From contig NZ_JAUSTK010000026.1 of the NCBI RefSeq assembly GCF_030812855.1, forward strand, positions 1 to 64,000: 64,000 nt of DNA. The letters are read 5' to 3'. Origin of the DNA: Paenibacillus wynnii (GTDB lineage: Bacteria; Bacillota; Bacilli; Paenibacillales; Paenibacillaceae). Below, piece by piece: positions 53,836-63,949 of this stretch (position 1 is the stretch's first letter; the number at the start of each line of letters is the position of its first letter). The translations under genes were made by a program, and so were the position numbers. The notes below the pieces were generated by a model. It was given only the letters and a program-made list of their open reading frames with translations, ran no database searches and was not told the DNA's origin.

Positions 53836-55383
53836 CTAGTGTTTAAAATGGCGGACGCCGGTGAAGACCATAGCAATGCCATATTCATTTGCAACTTTAA
53901 TGGATTCCTCGTCTTTAATGGAACCGCCCGGCTGAATAACCGCCGTGATGCCTGCCTTCGCAGCCATTTCAAGCGTATCTCCCATTGGGAAAAATGCATC
54001 AGATGCAAGGATTGCTCCCTTAGCTTTATCTCCTGCTTGTTCAATTGCGATTTTGGCTGCACCCACCCGATTCATTTGGCCTGCACCTACACCTACTGTC
54101 ATGTCGTCTGCTGCCAATACAATGGCATTAGACTTCACATGCTTAACTACCTTCCAGCCGAAGAGCAGCTGTTTCATTTCATCTTCAGATGGCTTACGGT
54201 CTGTAACCACTTGAAGTTCATCTGGATTAACGGAGTGCACGTCGCTTTCCTGTACGACCATACCGCCCTCAATGGAAGTTACGACAAAACTGGTTTGGCG
54301 CGCAGATGCAGAGCTGAGATTACCAATTTTGAGCAAACGGATATTTTTCTTTTTCGTCAAAATTTCGATTGCTTCTTCCGTGAAGCCTGGTGCGAGCACG
54401 ATTTCCAGGAAAATATCCTTAAGCAGATTCGCCGTATCGGCATCCACGATGCGATTCGCGGCTACAATTCCGCCGAAGATGGAGGTAGGATCAGCATTGT
54501 AGGCTTTTTGGTAAGCTTCATATACACTAGCTCCTACGCCTACTCCACAAGGATTCATATGCTTAACTGCCACCACAGCGGGTTCTTCAAATTCCTTAAC
54601 GATTTGCAGCGCAGCATTGGCATCATTGATATTGTTGTAGGATAGTTCTTTGCCATGCAGCTGTTCAGCAGCCGTAAGCGTATCCGCTGCCGCCAGAGGC
54701 TTGCGGTAAAAAGCCGCCTTCTGATGCGGATTTTCGCCATAACGAAGGTCCTGAATCTTCTCGTAAGTAACCGTATAGCGCTCCGGCAGAGGTTCACCGG
54801 TAACGTTAGCCATATAATCGGAAATCAAGGCATCGTAAGCCGCCGTGTGACGGAATACTTTTGCCGCAAGCCGTTTGCGTGTTGTAAGGGATGTATCCCC
54901 ACCTGCGCGAATTTCCTCAAGAACAGTACTGTAATCCGCCGCATCTACTACCACACTCACGAAGGCATGATTTTTCGCCGCAGAACGCAGCATTGTCGGA
55001 CCGCCAATATCGATATTCTCGATGGCTTCCTCGTAAGACACATCCGGTTTAGCAATGGTCTCCGCAAAAGGATACAAATTAACCACAACCAAGTCGATAT
55101 AATCCAGACCCAGTTCAGTCATTTGCCGCGTGTGCTCCTCATTATCACGAACCGCAAGCAATCCGCTGTGTACAGCAGGATGCAGCGTTTTAACGCGTCC
55201 GTCCATAATTTCAGGAAAACCTGTTACATCGGAAATACCGATGACCGGTACGCCTTCTTTAGCCAGAAGTGTGCTTGTTCCGCCTGTGGAGATGATTTCT
55301 ACGCCCAATGCAGACAACTCGCGACAAAAATCCACGATGCCCTGTTTATCCGATACGCTGACCAGCGCTCTTTTGATACTCAC
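53836..55383 (-). CDS. purH: AICAR formyltransferase / IMP cyclohydrolase
   Basis: This 515-residue bifunctional enzyme performs the last two steps to IMP. The N-terminal MGS-like cyclohydrolase part has [18 protein letters not shown] and [16 protein letters not shown]. The C-terminal transformylase has [20 protein letters not shown] with the catalytic KH in [12 protein letters not shown], and ends [20 protein letters not shown]. Intact and of normal length. Between purN and purH lies a 552-base gap filled by a palindrome quartet, unusual inside this operon. Confidence 0.97.
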   Translation of the reverse strand: MSIKRALVSVSDKQGIVDFCRELSALGVEIISTGGTSTLLAKEGVPVIGISDVTGFPEIMDGRVKTLHPAVHSGLLAVRDNEEHTRQMTELGLDYIDLVVVNLYPFAETIAKPDVSYEEAIENIDIGGPTMLRSAAKNHAFVSVVVDAADYSTVLEEIRAGGDTSLTTRKRLAAKVFRHTAAYDALISDYMANVTGEPLPERYTVTYEKIQDLRYGENPHQKAAFYRKPLAAADTLTAAEQLHGKELSYNNINDANAALQIVKEFEEPAVVAVKHMNPCGVGVGASVYEAYQKAYNADPTSIFGGIVAANRIVDADTANLLKDIFLEIVLAPGFTEEAIEILTKKKNIRLLKIGNLSSASARQTSFVVTSIEGGMVVQESDVHSVNPDELQVVTDRKPSEDEMKQLLFGWKVVKHVKSNAIVLAADDMTVGVGAGQMNRVGAAKIAIEQAGDKAKGAILASDAFFPMGDTLEMAAKAGITAVIQPGGSIKDEESIKVANEYGIAMVFTGVRHFKH

Positions 55384-55536
55384 TTTGAATAGTCCTCCTC
55401 CGATTAACGTGCGATTTAGTGGGGTGTAGCGTATGACCTATTTTCAAAACGGGTGGGTACCCATTAATAAAATTCCGTTGAGTGCAAGGCAGAAGAATCA
55501 AAGATCATTCATCGATTGATTTGGTTGTCCGACAAT

Positions 55537-55733
55537 TTAGAGGGAATTTATCCGGCTAATTGTTCACTTTCAGCTTTACAGAGGCATTTAGTAGGAAAAA
55601 TTCCTACTAAATCACTCATATTGGATCAGATCTCACCAAAATGACCGAAAATGACCGAATTAGAGGGATATTTTCCAGCTAAATTCCTCTACCACTTAAT
55701 TAGGCTCGATTTAGTAGGATGTTTTCCGTCTAA
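55537..55733. repeat. Quartet of 23-bp palindromes, type A, inside the pur operon
   Basis: Units begin at 55537, 55588, 55660 and 55711 (spacings 51, 72, 51), the same as at 26974-27170. The second is a perfect palindrome TTAGTAGGAA / TTCCTACTAA with a 3-base centre. The spacer sequences do not match those of the other quartet. It fills the 552-base gap between purN and purH; no gene lies there. Confidence 0.87.
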
Positions 55734-55935
55734 TTTGCCTATATAAGAGCTCACAAGCCCCAACGGTGAGGCTAGTATATGACACAGAGGACATTATTAA
55801 CAGTATTACCAACTGACGGTACGACACCAAATGACGCTTGTGCAATATTTCCCGAGAAATATCAGAAAATGATGGCATTGGTTATAGTACTCGCTCAAAT
55901 CGTCGATATTCGTAGCCAATCGGCCTCATTACAGC

Positions 55936-56553
55936 TTACATTTCGCGAACCATCGTCTTTCTTCCATCCAAAGAAATTCTTCCCGCGGCAAAAGCGCCGA
56001 CAACCTCAGGATACAACTCATATTCAACCTTATGAATACGTTCTGAGAGCGAATCAACGGTATCGTTATCCTCCACCGCTATGCTGCGTTGTGCAATGAC
56101 AGGCCCGGTATCCATTCCCCCGTCGACAAAATGCACAGTAACTCCCGTCAGCTTCACACCATATTCCAGGGCCTGGCCTATCGCATCTTTGCCCGCAAAA
56201 GCCGGCAGAAGCGAGGGGTGAATGTTAATGATCCGTCCGCTGTAAGGCGTTAGCAGCACAGGTGTAATGAGGCGCATATAACCGGCAAGCACAATCAACC
56301 CGATCTCCAGGCGCTGAAGTTCCGCCACAATCTCAGCTTCATAAAGCTCACGGCTGGCGAAGTCCTTCGGCCGCAACAGGAGGGTAGGAATCCCCGCCTC
56401 CTTCGCTCGTTGTGCCACCGGTGCCTCCGGCTTATCAGACACCAGCAATTCAATGCGGCCACCGCCAAGGTTACCTTTATTCTGAGCATCAATCAGTGCA
56501 GTAAAATTACTGCCCTGCCCGGAGGCAAAAACAGCGATTCGACTCTGCAGCAT
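55936..56553 (-). CDS. purN: Phosphoribosylglycinamide formyltransferase
   Basis: This 205-residue enzyme adds a formyl group from 10-formyl-THF to GAR (step 3). RIAVFASGQGSNFTALIDA is the phosphate loop, and the catalytic stretch is INIHPSLLPAFAGKDAIGQA with Asn/His, plus TVHFVDGGMDTGPVIAQ with Asp. Normal length. Its ATG overlaps the purM stop by one base (TAATG), so it is translated with purM. The C-terminus is complete before the repeat-filled gap to purH. Confidence 0.96.
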   Translation of the reverse strand: MLQSRIAVFASGQGSNFTALIDAQNKGNLGGGRIELLVSDKPEAPVAQRAKEAGIPTLLLRPKDFASRELYEAEIVAELQRLEIGLIVLAGYMRLITPVLLTPYSGRIINIHPSLLPAFAGKDAIGQALEYGVKLTGVTVHFVDGGMDTGPVIAQRSIAVEDNDTVDSLSERIHKVEYELYPEVVGAFAAGRISLDGRKTMVREM

Positions 56554-57593
56554 TAGACTTCAGCTCCCGTAAAGGTAACTTTGCGTTCCCCTTCCGTTAC
56601 CGTGCCTATATGGTACGCTTCCTCACCACTAGCTTTAAGTAGCTCCAGTGCACGTTCACCGTCAGCAGCATCAACGACCAATACAAGGCCGATACCCATG
56701 TTAAAAGTAGTGAACATGTCCCGGTTGCTTACATTGCCTTTGCTTTGCAGCAAATCGAAGATGGGCAGAATCGGCCATGAGCCGTAATTAATCTCTACAT
56801 CAACACTTTCAGGCAGTACGCGCGGTATGTTCTCGATGAACCCGCCTCCGGTAATGTGAGCCATTCCCTTCACAGTAAGCTGTTCCAATAACGAGAGCAA
56901 AGGCTTTACGTAAATCTTGGTAGGTGCTAAGAGAACATCTACTAGCGGTGCCCCAAGCTCAGCTACCACTTCGTTTAATTCATAACCGTCTGCCTCCAGC
57001 AAAAGCTTGCGCACCAACGAAAATCCGTTGCTGTGCACACCGCTCGAAGCCAAGCCAATTACGGTATCTCCAGGCGCTATGTTCGCACCTGTTACGAGCT
57101 TGGCTTTATCCGCTACGCCAACTGTAAATCCGGCGATGTCATATTCACCCGCTGAATACATACCCGGCATTTCTGCTGTTTCGCCGCCGATTAGTGCACA
57201 GCCGGCCTGATGACAGCCCTCTGCGATCCCAGCAACGATGGCTTCGATTTTCTCAGGTACTACTTTATCGCATGCTAGATAATCGAGGAAGAACAGCGGT
57301 TCAGCGCCCTGTACGACAATGTCGTTCACACACATTGCTACTGCATCAATGCCAATCGTGTCGTGGCGGTCTGCCGCGAACGCGATCTTCAGCTTCGTGC
57401 CTACGCCGTCGGTTCCAGACACCAATACCGGCTCATCATACTTGTCCTTATTGAGTCCGAACAGTGCACCGAATCCACCCAGCTCCGTCATCACTTCAGG
57501 ACGGTAAGTGCGTTTCACGTGCTTCTTCATGCGTTCTACGGCTTCGTTGCCAGCCGCAATATCCACTCCGGCATTTTTATAAGCTTCCGACAC
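56553..57593 (-). CDS. purM: Phosphoribosylformylglycinamidine cyclo-ligase
   Basis: This 346-residue enzyme closes the imidazole ring to AIR (step 5). Hallmarks are [50 protein letters not shown] and [15 protein letters not shown]. The start is a GTG at 57593 ([11 protein letters not shown] follows) with GAGGTG seven bases upstream; this gives the family's normal length of 346, whereas an upstream ATG adds five residues. It overlaps purN by one base and is separated from purF by a 420-base repeat region. Confidence 0.96.
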   Translation of the reverse strand: MSEAYKNAGVDIAAGNEAVERMKKHVKRTYRPEVMTELGGFGALFGLNKDKYDEPVLVSGTDGVGTKLKIAFAADRHDTIGIDAVAMCVNDIVVQGAEPLFFLDYLACDKVVPEKIEAIVAGIAEGCHQAGCALIGGETAEMPGMYSAGEYDIAGFTVGVADKAKLVTGANIAPGDTVIGLASSGVHSNGFSLVRKLLLEADGYELNEVVAELGAPLVDVLLAPTKIYVKPLLSLLEQLTVKGMAHITGGGFIENIPRVLPESVDVEINYGSWPILPIFDLLQSKGNVSNRDMFTTFNMGIGLVLVVDAADGERALELLKASGEEAYHIGTVTEGERKVTFTGAEV

Positions 57594-57685
57594 TATTGGA
57601 CACCTCATTTATTATTATTTAGAGCGCGTTTGTGGGGGCAGCAGAAACCCCTGAATAGGTGGATATTAGGGCATCATTACGATGA

Positions 57686-57794
57686 ATATTGGACTTCCGA
57701 TCGGCTGTTATGGTTGGATTTCCTGATTTAAACCGCTCTTGGCGGTAGAAATCCCCCCATAAAGGCGAACGCTACGCTTCTACAGTTCCAATAT
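57686..57794 (+). repeat. Dispersed GGACTTCCG element, short copy in the pur operon
   Basis: Between purF and purM. The ends are ATATTGGACTTCC and AGTTCCAATAT. Inside, GATTTAAACCGCTC, TTGGCGGTAGAAATC and CGCTACGCTTCTACAG align with parts of 45024-45171, with a 39-base shorter middle. It is on the plus strand, antisense to the operon. Confidence 0.75.
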
Positions 57795-57909
57795 TCCTCT
57801 CCATGACTCCCCTAACCACCGAATTCAAACCTGCTGCAAGCCAGCAATTCACGCCTACCCTAGGGCAGTAGATCTCGGTGCTTGGAACTAGCAAGCACCT
57901 CCACACACC

Positions 57910-57972
57910 AAAAACTAAAAACTAAAAACTAAAAACTAAAAACTAAAAACTAAAAACTAAAAACTAAAAACT
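57910..57972. repeat. 7-bp tandem array AAAAACT x 9
   Basis: Nine perfect copies of AAAAACT (63 bases) lie between purF and purM. On the coding strand this is AGTTTTT, which could give a flexible T-rich linker in the message. Perfect copies suggest a recent origin or slippage. Confidence 0.95.
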
Positions 57973-58029
57973 TTAACCCCAATGCTACGGGTGGCCGGAA
58001 GGCTGCGCCCTCCGGGATCACCCTACGCT

Positions 58030-59526
58030 TTAACAACCGCAGCCGTCTTTCTCTTCCCCGCCAAAATCAACCTGGGTCGGGTAATCGTTATCGAAGCAAG
58101 AAAGACATAATCCACCTTTATAATCTCCGCTATTATGCCCGCCGATCGAGCTGATCAGCCCTTCTGGCGACAGAAACGCCAGTGAATCGGCGTTAATTTC
58201 AAGGCACATTTCCTCAATGGTTTGGTAAGAGGCAATAAGCTCACGACGATCGGGTGTATCAATACCGTAGAAACACGGGTTTTTGAAGGGTGGTGAAGTA
58301 ATGCGAACATGGACTTCTGCAGCTCCGGCTTCGCGCAACAGGTTCACGATACGGCGGGAAGTGGTGCCGCGTACGATAGAATCATCGATCATGACAACAC
58401 GTTGGCCTTCAACGACGCTGCGTACCGCACTCAGCTTCATCTTCACGCCCTGCTCACGCAGCTCCTGGCTTGGCTGGATGAACGTCCGTCCTGTGTATTT
58501 ATTTTTGATCAGTCCCAGCTCATAAGGGATACCGGTCTGCTCTGCATAACCAATGGCTGCTGAAATACTGGAATCGGGGACGCCTGTTACGAGATCAGCG
58601 TCAACGAAGGCCTCAAGCGCCATTCGGCTACCCATACGCTTGCGCGCAGAGTGCAGGTTCGATCCGTTCATATCACTGTCGGGACGAGAGAAGTAGATAT
58701 ACTCCATCGCACAAAGCGCCTTGCGCTTCGGCTCTGTAAAACGGTCCTCCAGCAAGCCATCTTTATCAAGCACCAATACTTCTCCAGGCTCAATATCGCG
58801 GACTAATTTCGCTCCGATAACCTCCAGCGCACAGGATTCCGAGGCGAATACATAAGCTTCACCCACACGCCCCATTACAAGCGGACGCAGTCCGTGTGAA
58901 TCCGTGGCCACAACCAGCTTGTCATTCGTCATTAGCAGAAAAGCGAATCCGCCTACCAGCTGCTGCAACGCATCCTTCGTGGCTTCGACAAAATCCTTTT
59001 GTGAACGGGCAATGAGATGGGCGAGCACTTCTGTATCACTAGTGGTTTGAAAAATAGAGCCGTTTTGCTCTAATTGCTTACGAATCAACGGTTCGTTAAC
59101 AATGTTGCCGTTGGTGGCGATTGCCAAATCGCCGTCACGGTACTTGAATATCAACGGTTGCGCGTTGGTTAACCGGCTGTCGCCGCTGGTGGAGTAACGT
59201 ACATGCCCGATGGACATATCCCCGATCAGCGAAGCAATTTTATCTTTATCGAATACTTCCTTTACGAGACCCATACCGCGGTGGTAATTAAAATCACGTC
59301 CATCTGCTACACAGATGCCCGCGCTTTCTTCTCCACGGTGCTGCAAGGCATGCAAACCGTAATAGGACATAGAAGCAGCTTCCGGGTGTCCGAAGACCCC
59401 GAAAACGCCGCATTCCTCTTTTAATGTATCAAAAATATCTCCTGAGCCCGTTCCTTGATTGTAATAGTCACCGGTCCACAGGATAGGATCCGCCTGCTCT
59501 TTCCCGGTCTTTATTTCATAAGACAT
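58030..59526 (-). CDS. purF: Amidophosphoribosyltransferase
   Basis: This 498-residue enzyme makes phosphoribosylamine from PRPP and glutamine, the first committed step. The glutaminase nucleophile is Cys39 in [10 protein letters not shown], so a 38-residue propeptide must be removed, longer than the 11 residues of B. subtilis. PRPP is bound by [15 protein letters not shown]. Cysteines near the end ([21 protein letters not shown]) fit the iron-sulfur cluster of this branch. The start at 59526 has GGGAGG ten bases upstream; it overlaps the end of purL by 16 bases, suggesting translational coupling. Confidence 0.96.
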   Translation of the reverse strand: MSYEIKTGKEQADPILWTGDYYNQGTGSGDIFDTLKEECGVFGVFGHPEAASMSYYGLHALQHRGEESAGICVADGRDFNYHRGMGLVKEVFDKDKIASLIGDMSIGHVRYSTSGDSRLTNAQPLIFKYRDGDLAIATNGNIVNEPLIRKQLEQNGSIFQTTSDTEVLAHLIARSQKDFVEATKDALQQLVGGFAFLLMTNDKLVVATDSHGLRPLVMGRVGEAYVFASESCALEVIGAKLVRDIEPGEVLVLDKDGLLEDRFTEPKRKALCAMEYIYFSRPDSDMNGSNLHSARKRMGSRMALEAFVDADLVTGVPDSSISAAIGYAEQTGIPYELGLIKNKYTGRTFIQPSQELREQGVKMKLSAVRSVVEGQRVVMIDDSIVRGTTSRRIVNLLREAGAAEVHVRITSPPFKNPCFYGIDTPDRRELIASYQTIEEMCLEINADSLAFLSPEGLISSIGGHNSGDYKGGLCLSCFDNDYPTQVDFGGEEKDGCGC

Positions 59527-61757
59527 GGAATAGCATCCTCCCAAATGAATTTCAATTCTGCTACAGGTTCGTCTAATACGGATGTTCCATCCAGGTTAAC
59601 CCGCAGTCTGTCTCCACCTACCGTTCCGATGATTTCCACCGGTACGCCAGCGGCCACAATGGCTGCCTTCAACTCTTCCGCACGATCAGGTGCCGATGTC
59701 AGCACAATACGGGATTGAGTTTCGCTGAACAACGCCACATCAGACCGAAGCCCGTTAGCAGATAACTCAACGTTTGCACCAATACCCCCGCTAATACAGC
59801 TTTCAGCAAGCGCTACAGACAGTCCACCTTCGGACAGGTCATGCGCGGAACGAACCAATCCTGCACGAATCGCTCCAAGCACCGCATTTAGAAGCTTCTT
59901 CTCAGTCTCCAAATCCAAAGCAGGAGGACGTCCTTCCGTTACACCATGTACAGCATATTGGAATTCACTGCCGCCAAGCTCTGCTTGGGTTACTCCGAGC
60001 AGAAGGATAGCGTCGCCCTCTTGCTTGAAAGCTTGGGTCGTAATGTGATCCGTATCTTCTACTAGTCCTACCATACCGACAACTGGGGTCGGATAGATCG
60101 AACCAGATGCATTTTCATTATAAAGACTGACATTTCCGCCGATTACCGGGGTATCCAGCACGCGGCAGGCTTCCGCCATACCATCTACTGCTTTTTCCAT
60201 TTGCCAGAAAATCTCCGGTTTCTCAGGGTTGCCAAAGTTAAGGTTGTCTGTAATCGCCAACGGCTTGGCACCGGAGCAGACGATGTTGCGAGCCGCTTCA
60301 CTAACCGCAATACGACCGCCTACTTCAGGATCAAGATAGACATAACGACCGTTACAGTCCGTTGTCATAGCCAGACCTTTACGTGTACCCTGAATCGTAA
60401 TTACCGCCGCATCAGAGCCGGGACGAACCGCTGTGCTGGTCCGAACCATGTAGTCATATTGGTTATATACCCATGCTTTACTCGCAACAGTTGGTGATCC
60501 GAGAACGGTACGAAGTGCCCCGCCCAAATCGGTTACTTCTTCATAGTTCAGCGTATCCACAGCCTCGTTCTCCACATAGTAAGCGGGAACTGATGATGGC
60601 TTATCATAGACTGGGCACTCATCTACCAGCGCTGTAACCGACATATCGCCGACAACCTCACCGTGATGGATCAGCTTCAAGCGGCCGTCATCCGTTACTT
60701 TGCCGACTTTACAGCAGATAACGCCCCAACGATCAAAAATCTCCTGGGCCTGCGCCTCATCCTTAGGTTCTACTACAAACAGCATCCGCTCCTGAGATTC
60801 CGAGAGCATCATTTCGTAAGGCGTCATACCTTCTTCACGCTGCGGTACTTGATCTAGATACAATTCAAGACCATTACCCGCTTTACTAGCCATCTCGGCG
60901 CTTGAGCAAGTCAGACCAGCTGCACCCATGTCCTGAATACCAATAACAATACCGCTATTGATCAGTTCCAGACAGGATTCCATAACGAGCTTCTCCATAA
61001 AGGGATCGCCCACCTGAACGGCGGACCGTTTTGCTTCGGTTTCTTCACTCAGTTCTACCGAGGCAAAAGTGGCACCGTGAATACCATCACGTCCAGTAGG
61101 AGGGCCTACATAAAAGACCGGATTGCCTACACCCTTAGCGACACCGCGCTGAATTTTATCGTGATCAATCAGGCCAATACACATTGCGTTAACAAGCGGG
61201 TTTCCATCATAGCTGTCATCGAACATAATTTCGCCGCCAACGGTAGGAATTCCGATACAGTTACCGTAGCCTGCGATACCGGACACGACATGCTCGAACA
61301 AATATTTTACCCGTTCACTCTCAAGCTTTCCGAAACGAAGAGAATTCAGCAGGGCTACAGGTCGGGCTCCCATGGAAAAAATATCACGAATGATGCCGCC
61401 CACGCCTGTCGCCGCTCCTTGAAAAGGTTCTACCGCCGATGGATGGTTATGGCTTTCGATTTTGAATACAACCGCTTGGTTGTCTCCGATATCTACAATC
61501 CCGGCACCTTCGCCTGGTCCCATTAGGACACGAGGTCCAGTTACCGGAAAACGCCGCAGCAGCGGTTTCGAGTTCTTGTAGGCACAATGTTCGGACCACA
61601 TTACACTAAACACACCGATTTCCGTATAGTTCGGAAGGCGTCCCATGAAAGACTTGATAAGCTCATATTCGCTGTCCGACACACCGAATTGACTGTAGAT
61701 TTTTTGCTCCGCAATTTGTTCTGCGGTCGGTTCCTTAACGGATACTTGCTGCGCCAT
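59511..61757 (-). CDS. purL: FGAM synthase subunit PurL (small form)
   Basis: This 748-residue synthetase subunit converts FGAR to FGAM with ammonia from Pur[33 protein letters not shown] and [19 protein letters not shown] are the family's N-terminal motifs; the second half has [27 protein letters not shown] and [18 protein letters not shown]. The length is that of the small PurL, which needs separate PurS and PurQ, both next to it. Its start overlaps the end of purQ by 23 bases and its end overlaps purF by 16. Confidence 0.97.
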   Translation of the reverse strand: MAQQVSVKEPTAEQIAEQKIYSQFGVSDSEYELIKSFMGRLPNYTEIGVFSVMWSEHCAYKNSKPLLRRFPVTGPRVLMGPGEGAGIVDIGDNQAVVFKIESHNHPSAVEPFQGAATGVGGIIRDIFSMGARPVALLNSLRFGKLESERVKYLFEHVVSGIAGYGNCIGIPTVGGEIMFDDSYDGNPLVNAMCIGLIDHDKIQRGVAKGVGNPVFYVGPPTGRDGIHGATFASVELSEETEAKRSAVQVGDPFMEKLVMESCLELINSGIVIGIQDMGAAGLTCSSAEMASKAGNGLELYLDQVPQREEGMTPYEMMLSESQERMLFVVEPKDEAQAQEIFDRWGVICCKVGKVTDDGRLKLIHHGEVVGDMSVTALVDECPVYDKPSSVPAYYVENEAVDTLNYEEVTDLGGALRTVLGSPTVASKAWVYNQYDYMVRTSTAVRPGSDAAVITIQGTRKGLAMTTDCNGRYVYLDPEVGGRIAVSEAARNIVCSGAKPLAITDNLNFGNPEKPEIFWQMEKAVDGMAEACRVLDTPVIGGNVSLYNENASGSIYPTPVVGMVGLVEDTDHITTQAFKQEGDAILLLGVTQAELGGSEFQYAVHGVTEGRPPALDLETEKKLLNAVLGAIRAGLVRSAHDLSEGGLSVALAESCISGGIGANVELSANGLRSDVALFSETQSRIVLTSAPDRAEELKAAIVAAGVPVEIIGTVGGDRLRVNLDGTSVLDEPVAELKFIWEDAIPCLMK

Positions 61758-62424
61758 GACGATCCCTCCAAGTCTTCAGTATAGATGTGAACATCCGTTT
61801 GCCGTCTTCCGAACCGAGAAGCGCGTTAGCCGCACGTTCCGGGTGAGGCATCATGCCGACTACATTACCTTGAATGTTACTGACACCTGCAATATCAGCT
61901 ACTGATCCGTTAGGGTTGTCGCTGTATGTGAATACGATCTGATTGTTGACTTTTAGTTGTTCCAGAGTCTCTTCATCACAATAGTAGTTGCCTTCGCCGT
62001 GGGCGATCGGAATAATAATCTCTTCATCCTTAGCATAGTCAACTGTAAATGGGGTTGTGTTATTAACTACCTTAAGCACAGAGTCATGACAACGGAACTT
62101 CATAGACATATTGCGGCGAAGCGCACCTGGCAGTAAACCTGCTTCAGTTAAAATCTGGAATCCGTTGCAAATACCGAGCACGAACTTACCTTGCTCAGCT
62201 GCTTTTGCAACCTCAGCCATCACTGGAGCAAATTGGGAAATGGCTCCACAACGGAGATAGTCCCCATAGGAAAAGCCGCCTGGTACCAAAATGCAATCGT
62301 AAGCCGATAAGTCCGTGGCTGTATGCCACACATAATCGACAGGCTCGCCGAGAGTATCCTCTACCGCCTTGTAGCAGTCAATATCACAATTGGAGCCCGG
62401 AAAGACAAGTACAGCAAATTTCAT
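61735..62424 (-). CDS. purQ: FGAM synthase glutaminase subunit PurQ
   Basis: This 229-residue class I glutaminase supplies ammonia to PurL. The nucleophile is Cys in [15 protein letters not shown] (near residue 88); the His and Glu are in [14 protein letters not shown], and IAHGEGNYY lies between. It starts [20 protein letters not shown]. It begins five bases after purS and overlaps purL by 23 bases, so the three subunits are produced together. Confidence 0.97.
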   Translation of the reverse strand: MKFAVLVFPGSNCDIDCYKAVEDTLGEPVDYVWHTATDLSAYDCILVPGGFSYGDYLRCGAISQFAPVMAEVAKAAEQGKFVLGICNGFQILTEAGLLPGALRRNMSMKFRCHDSVLKVVNNTTPFTVDYAKDEEIIIPIAHGEGNYYCDEETLEQLKVNNQIVFTYSDNPNGSVADIAGVSNIQGNVVGMMPHPERAANALLGSEDGKRMFTSILKTWRDRHGAASIR

Positions 62425-62429
62425 GACTT

Positions 62430-62675
62430 TTAGTCCTCCAATTCGTATCGGTAATCCTCGATCACCGTGTTGGCAAGCAGTTTTTCACACATTTCCTTAA
62501 GGCGTTCTTCAGCAACTGCGCGGTCGTCCGTATCTAGCGTCATTTCCATATACTTACCAATACGCAAGCTTTCTACTTCCTGAAACCCTACGGAACGCAG
62601 TGCCCCTTGTACCGCTACCCCTTGTGGATCAAGCACGCTTTTTTTAATGGTTACATACACCGTCGCTTTTAACAT
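62430..62675 (-). CDS. purS: FGAM synthase subunit PurS
   Basis: This 81-residue protein bridges PurL and PurQ in the FGAM synthase complex. It has the typical [20 protein letters not shown] start and [10 protein letters not shown] followed by a C-terminal helix ([20 protein letters not shown]). Normal length for the family. It is five bases before purQ. A gap of 313 bases to purC is filled by a palindrome quartet. Confidence 0.95.
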   Translation of the reverse strand: MLKATVYVTIKKSVLDPQGVAVQGALRSVGFQEVESLRIGKYMEMTLDTDDRAVAEERLKEMCEKLLANTVIEDYRYELED

Positions 62676-62805
62676 ACGTTTGTATTTCCTCCTAAAATTT
62701 AATTAGCACACCTTGGTTACGTGGAAACCGACGACATCTTACCCGCAATGAGAACTTATGCTTAAATCACGTAATCTCTGGAGGCCTTACTTGAGGCAAA
62801 AACTT

Positions 62806-62992
62806 TTAACTGTATAAAGTACACTTAAAAGGTCTCTTTTCCCCGCTAAATATAGTTTAGTTGCACTCTGTACATCTATATCCCTCTAAACTCTGCTAAA
62901 AGCTAATCCACACTCCACTTAGTTGTACAAAGTACATCTAAAGTCAAAACACAGACCTTGTCGGCCGAAATAACTGTAAAATGTGCAATTAA
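62806..62992. repeat. Quartet of 23-bp palindromes, type B, inside the pur operon
   Basis: Units begin at 62806, 62857, 62919 and 62970 (spacings 51, 62, 51), the same as at 45222-45408. The third, TTAGTTGTAC-AAA-GTACATCTAA, is the clearest. The last unit overlaps the purC stop codon by a few bases. The rest of the purS-purC gap has no gene. Confidence 0.85.
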
Positions 62993-63882
62993 ATTAAAGA
63001 CTTCCCAGTAAGACGATGATATATGTCTAAATACCGACGAGTGGTTTCCTCTACTACTTCAACCGGAAGTGGATCAGGCGTGCTATTTTTATCCCAAGTA
63101 GATCCGGAAAGATAGGTTCGAACCGGCTCCTTATCCATGCTGTCTATCTCAATATCAAGAGCGTATTTGTCCTTAGCCCAGAAGCGTGAAGCATCCGGTG
63201 TGAAAATCTCATCGATCAAGATGATCTTACCGTCCAGCAGACCAAATTCGAATTTGCAATCGGCAAGAATAATTCCCCGCTCCGCGCAATAATCTCTGGC
63301 AAAAGCGAACAGCATCAGGCTTTTCTCCTTCAACTCCTCCGCCAGCTCCGCTCCGATTAACTCTTTCATTTTGTCAAAAGGAATGTCCTCATCATGGCCA
63401 ACATCATTCTTGGCTGCAGGTGTGAAAATCGGCTGTGCCAGCAACGCGTTTTTGCGTAAGCCTACAGGAAGCTCAATGCCATTTACCTTGCCTGTTTCCT
63501 CGTACTGCCGCCATCCTCCGCCGGTGATACATCCGCGAACGACGCATTCAATATCGATCCGCTCCGCTTTGCGAACGACCATAACCCGATTCTTTAGAGC
63601 CTCTCTATCCTTAACGATGTCCCCAAGCTGATCTACATCGATATGCACGACATGATTGTCTATCAGGTCCTTGGTCTGTCCGAACCAATAAGCACTTAAC
63701 CGGTTAAGCACATTCCCCTTCTCAGGTACCGCTGGGTCCAGTACATAATCAAACGCCGATATGCGGTCCGTCACAACGATTAGTACTTCGTCCCCCAAAT
63801 CGTAGAGTTCACGGACCTTTCCTTTATAGAGCAGCGGCGCATTGATGAGTTCCACGGCTGTGGATACGGCCGGTGATGTCAT
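62989..63882 (-). CDS. purC: SAICAR synthase
   Basis: This 297-residue enzyme joins CAIR and aspartate (step 7 to SAICAR). It has LLYKGKVRELYDLGDEVLIV, TDRISAFDYVLDPAVPEKG, ECVVRGCITGGGWRQYEETG, FTPAAKNDVGHDEDI and LIDEIFTPDASRFWAKDKY. It is the long form (about 297), rather than the 240-residue form of B. subtilis. It is the first pur gene in the window; purE, purK and purB would be expected further upstream. Its stop codon is touched by a palindromic repeat. Confidence 0.96.
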   Translation of the reverse strand: MTSPAVSTAVELINAPLLYKGKVRELYDLGDEVLIVVTDRISAFDYVLDPAVPEKGNVLNRLSAYWFGQTKDLIDNHVVHIDVDQLGDIVKDREALKNRVMVVRKAERIDIECVVRGCITGGGWRQYEETGKVNGIELPVGLRKNALLAQPIFTPAAKNDVGHDEDIPFDKMKELIGAELAEELKEKSLMLFAFARDYCAERGIILADCKFEFGLLDGKIILIDEIFTPDASRFWAKDKYALDIEIDSMDKEPVRTYLSGSTWDKNSTPDPLPVEVVEETTRRYLDIYHRLTGKSLI

Positions 63883-63949
63883 GACCTTTCCTCCCTTGAA
63901 CTAATGATCTTCATTTATAAAGGACTGGTCTCAGCCGAGTAACTCCAAG

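Noticed and set aside
55779-56099. 106-codon plus-strand frame between purH and purN
   Set aside because: Most of it is antisense to purN and the rest is repeat gap; shadow frame.
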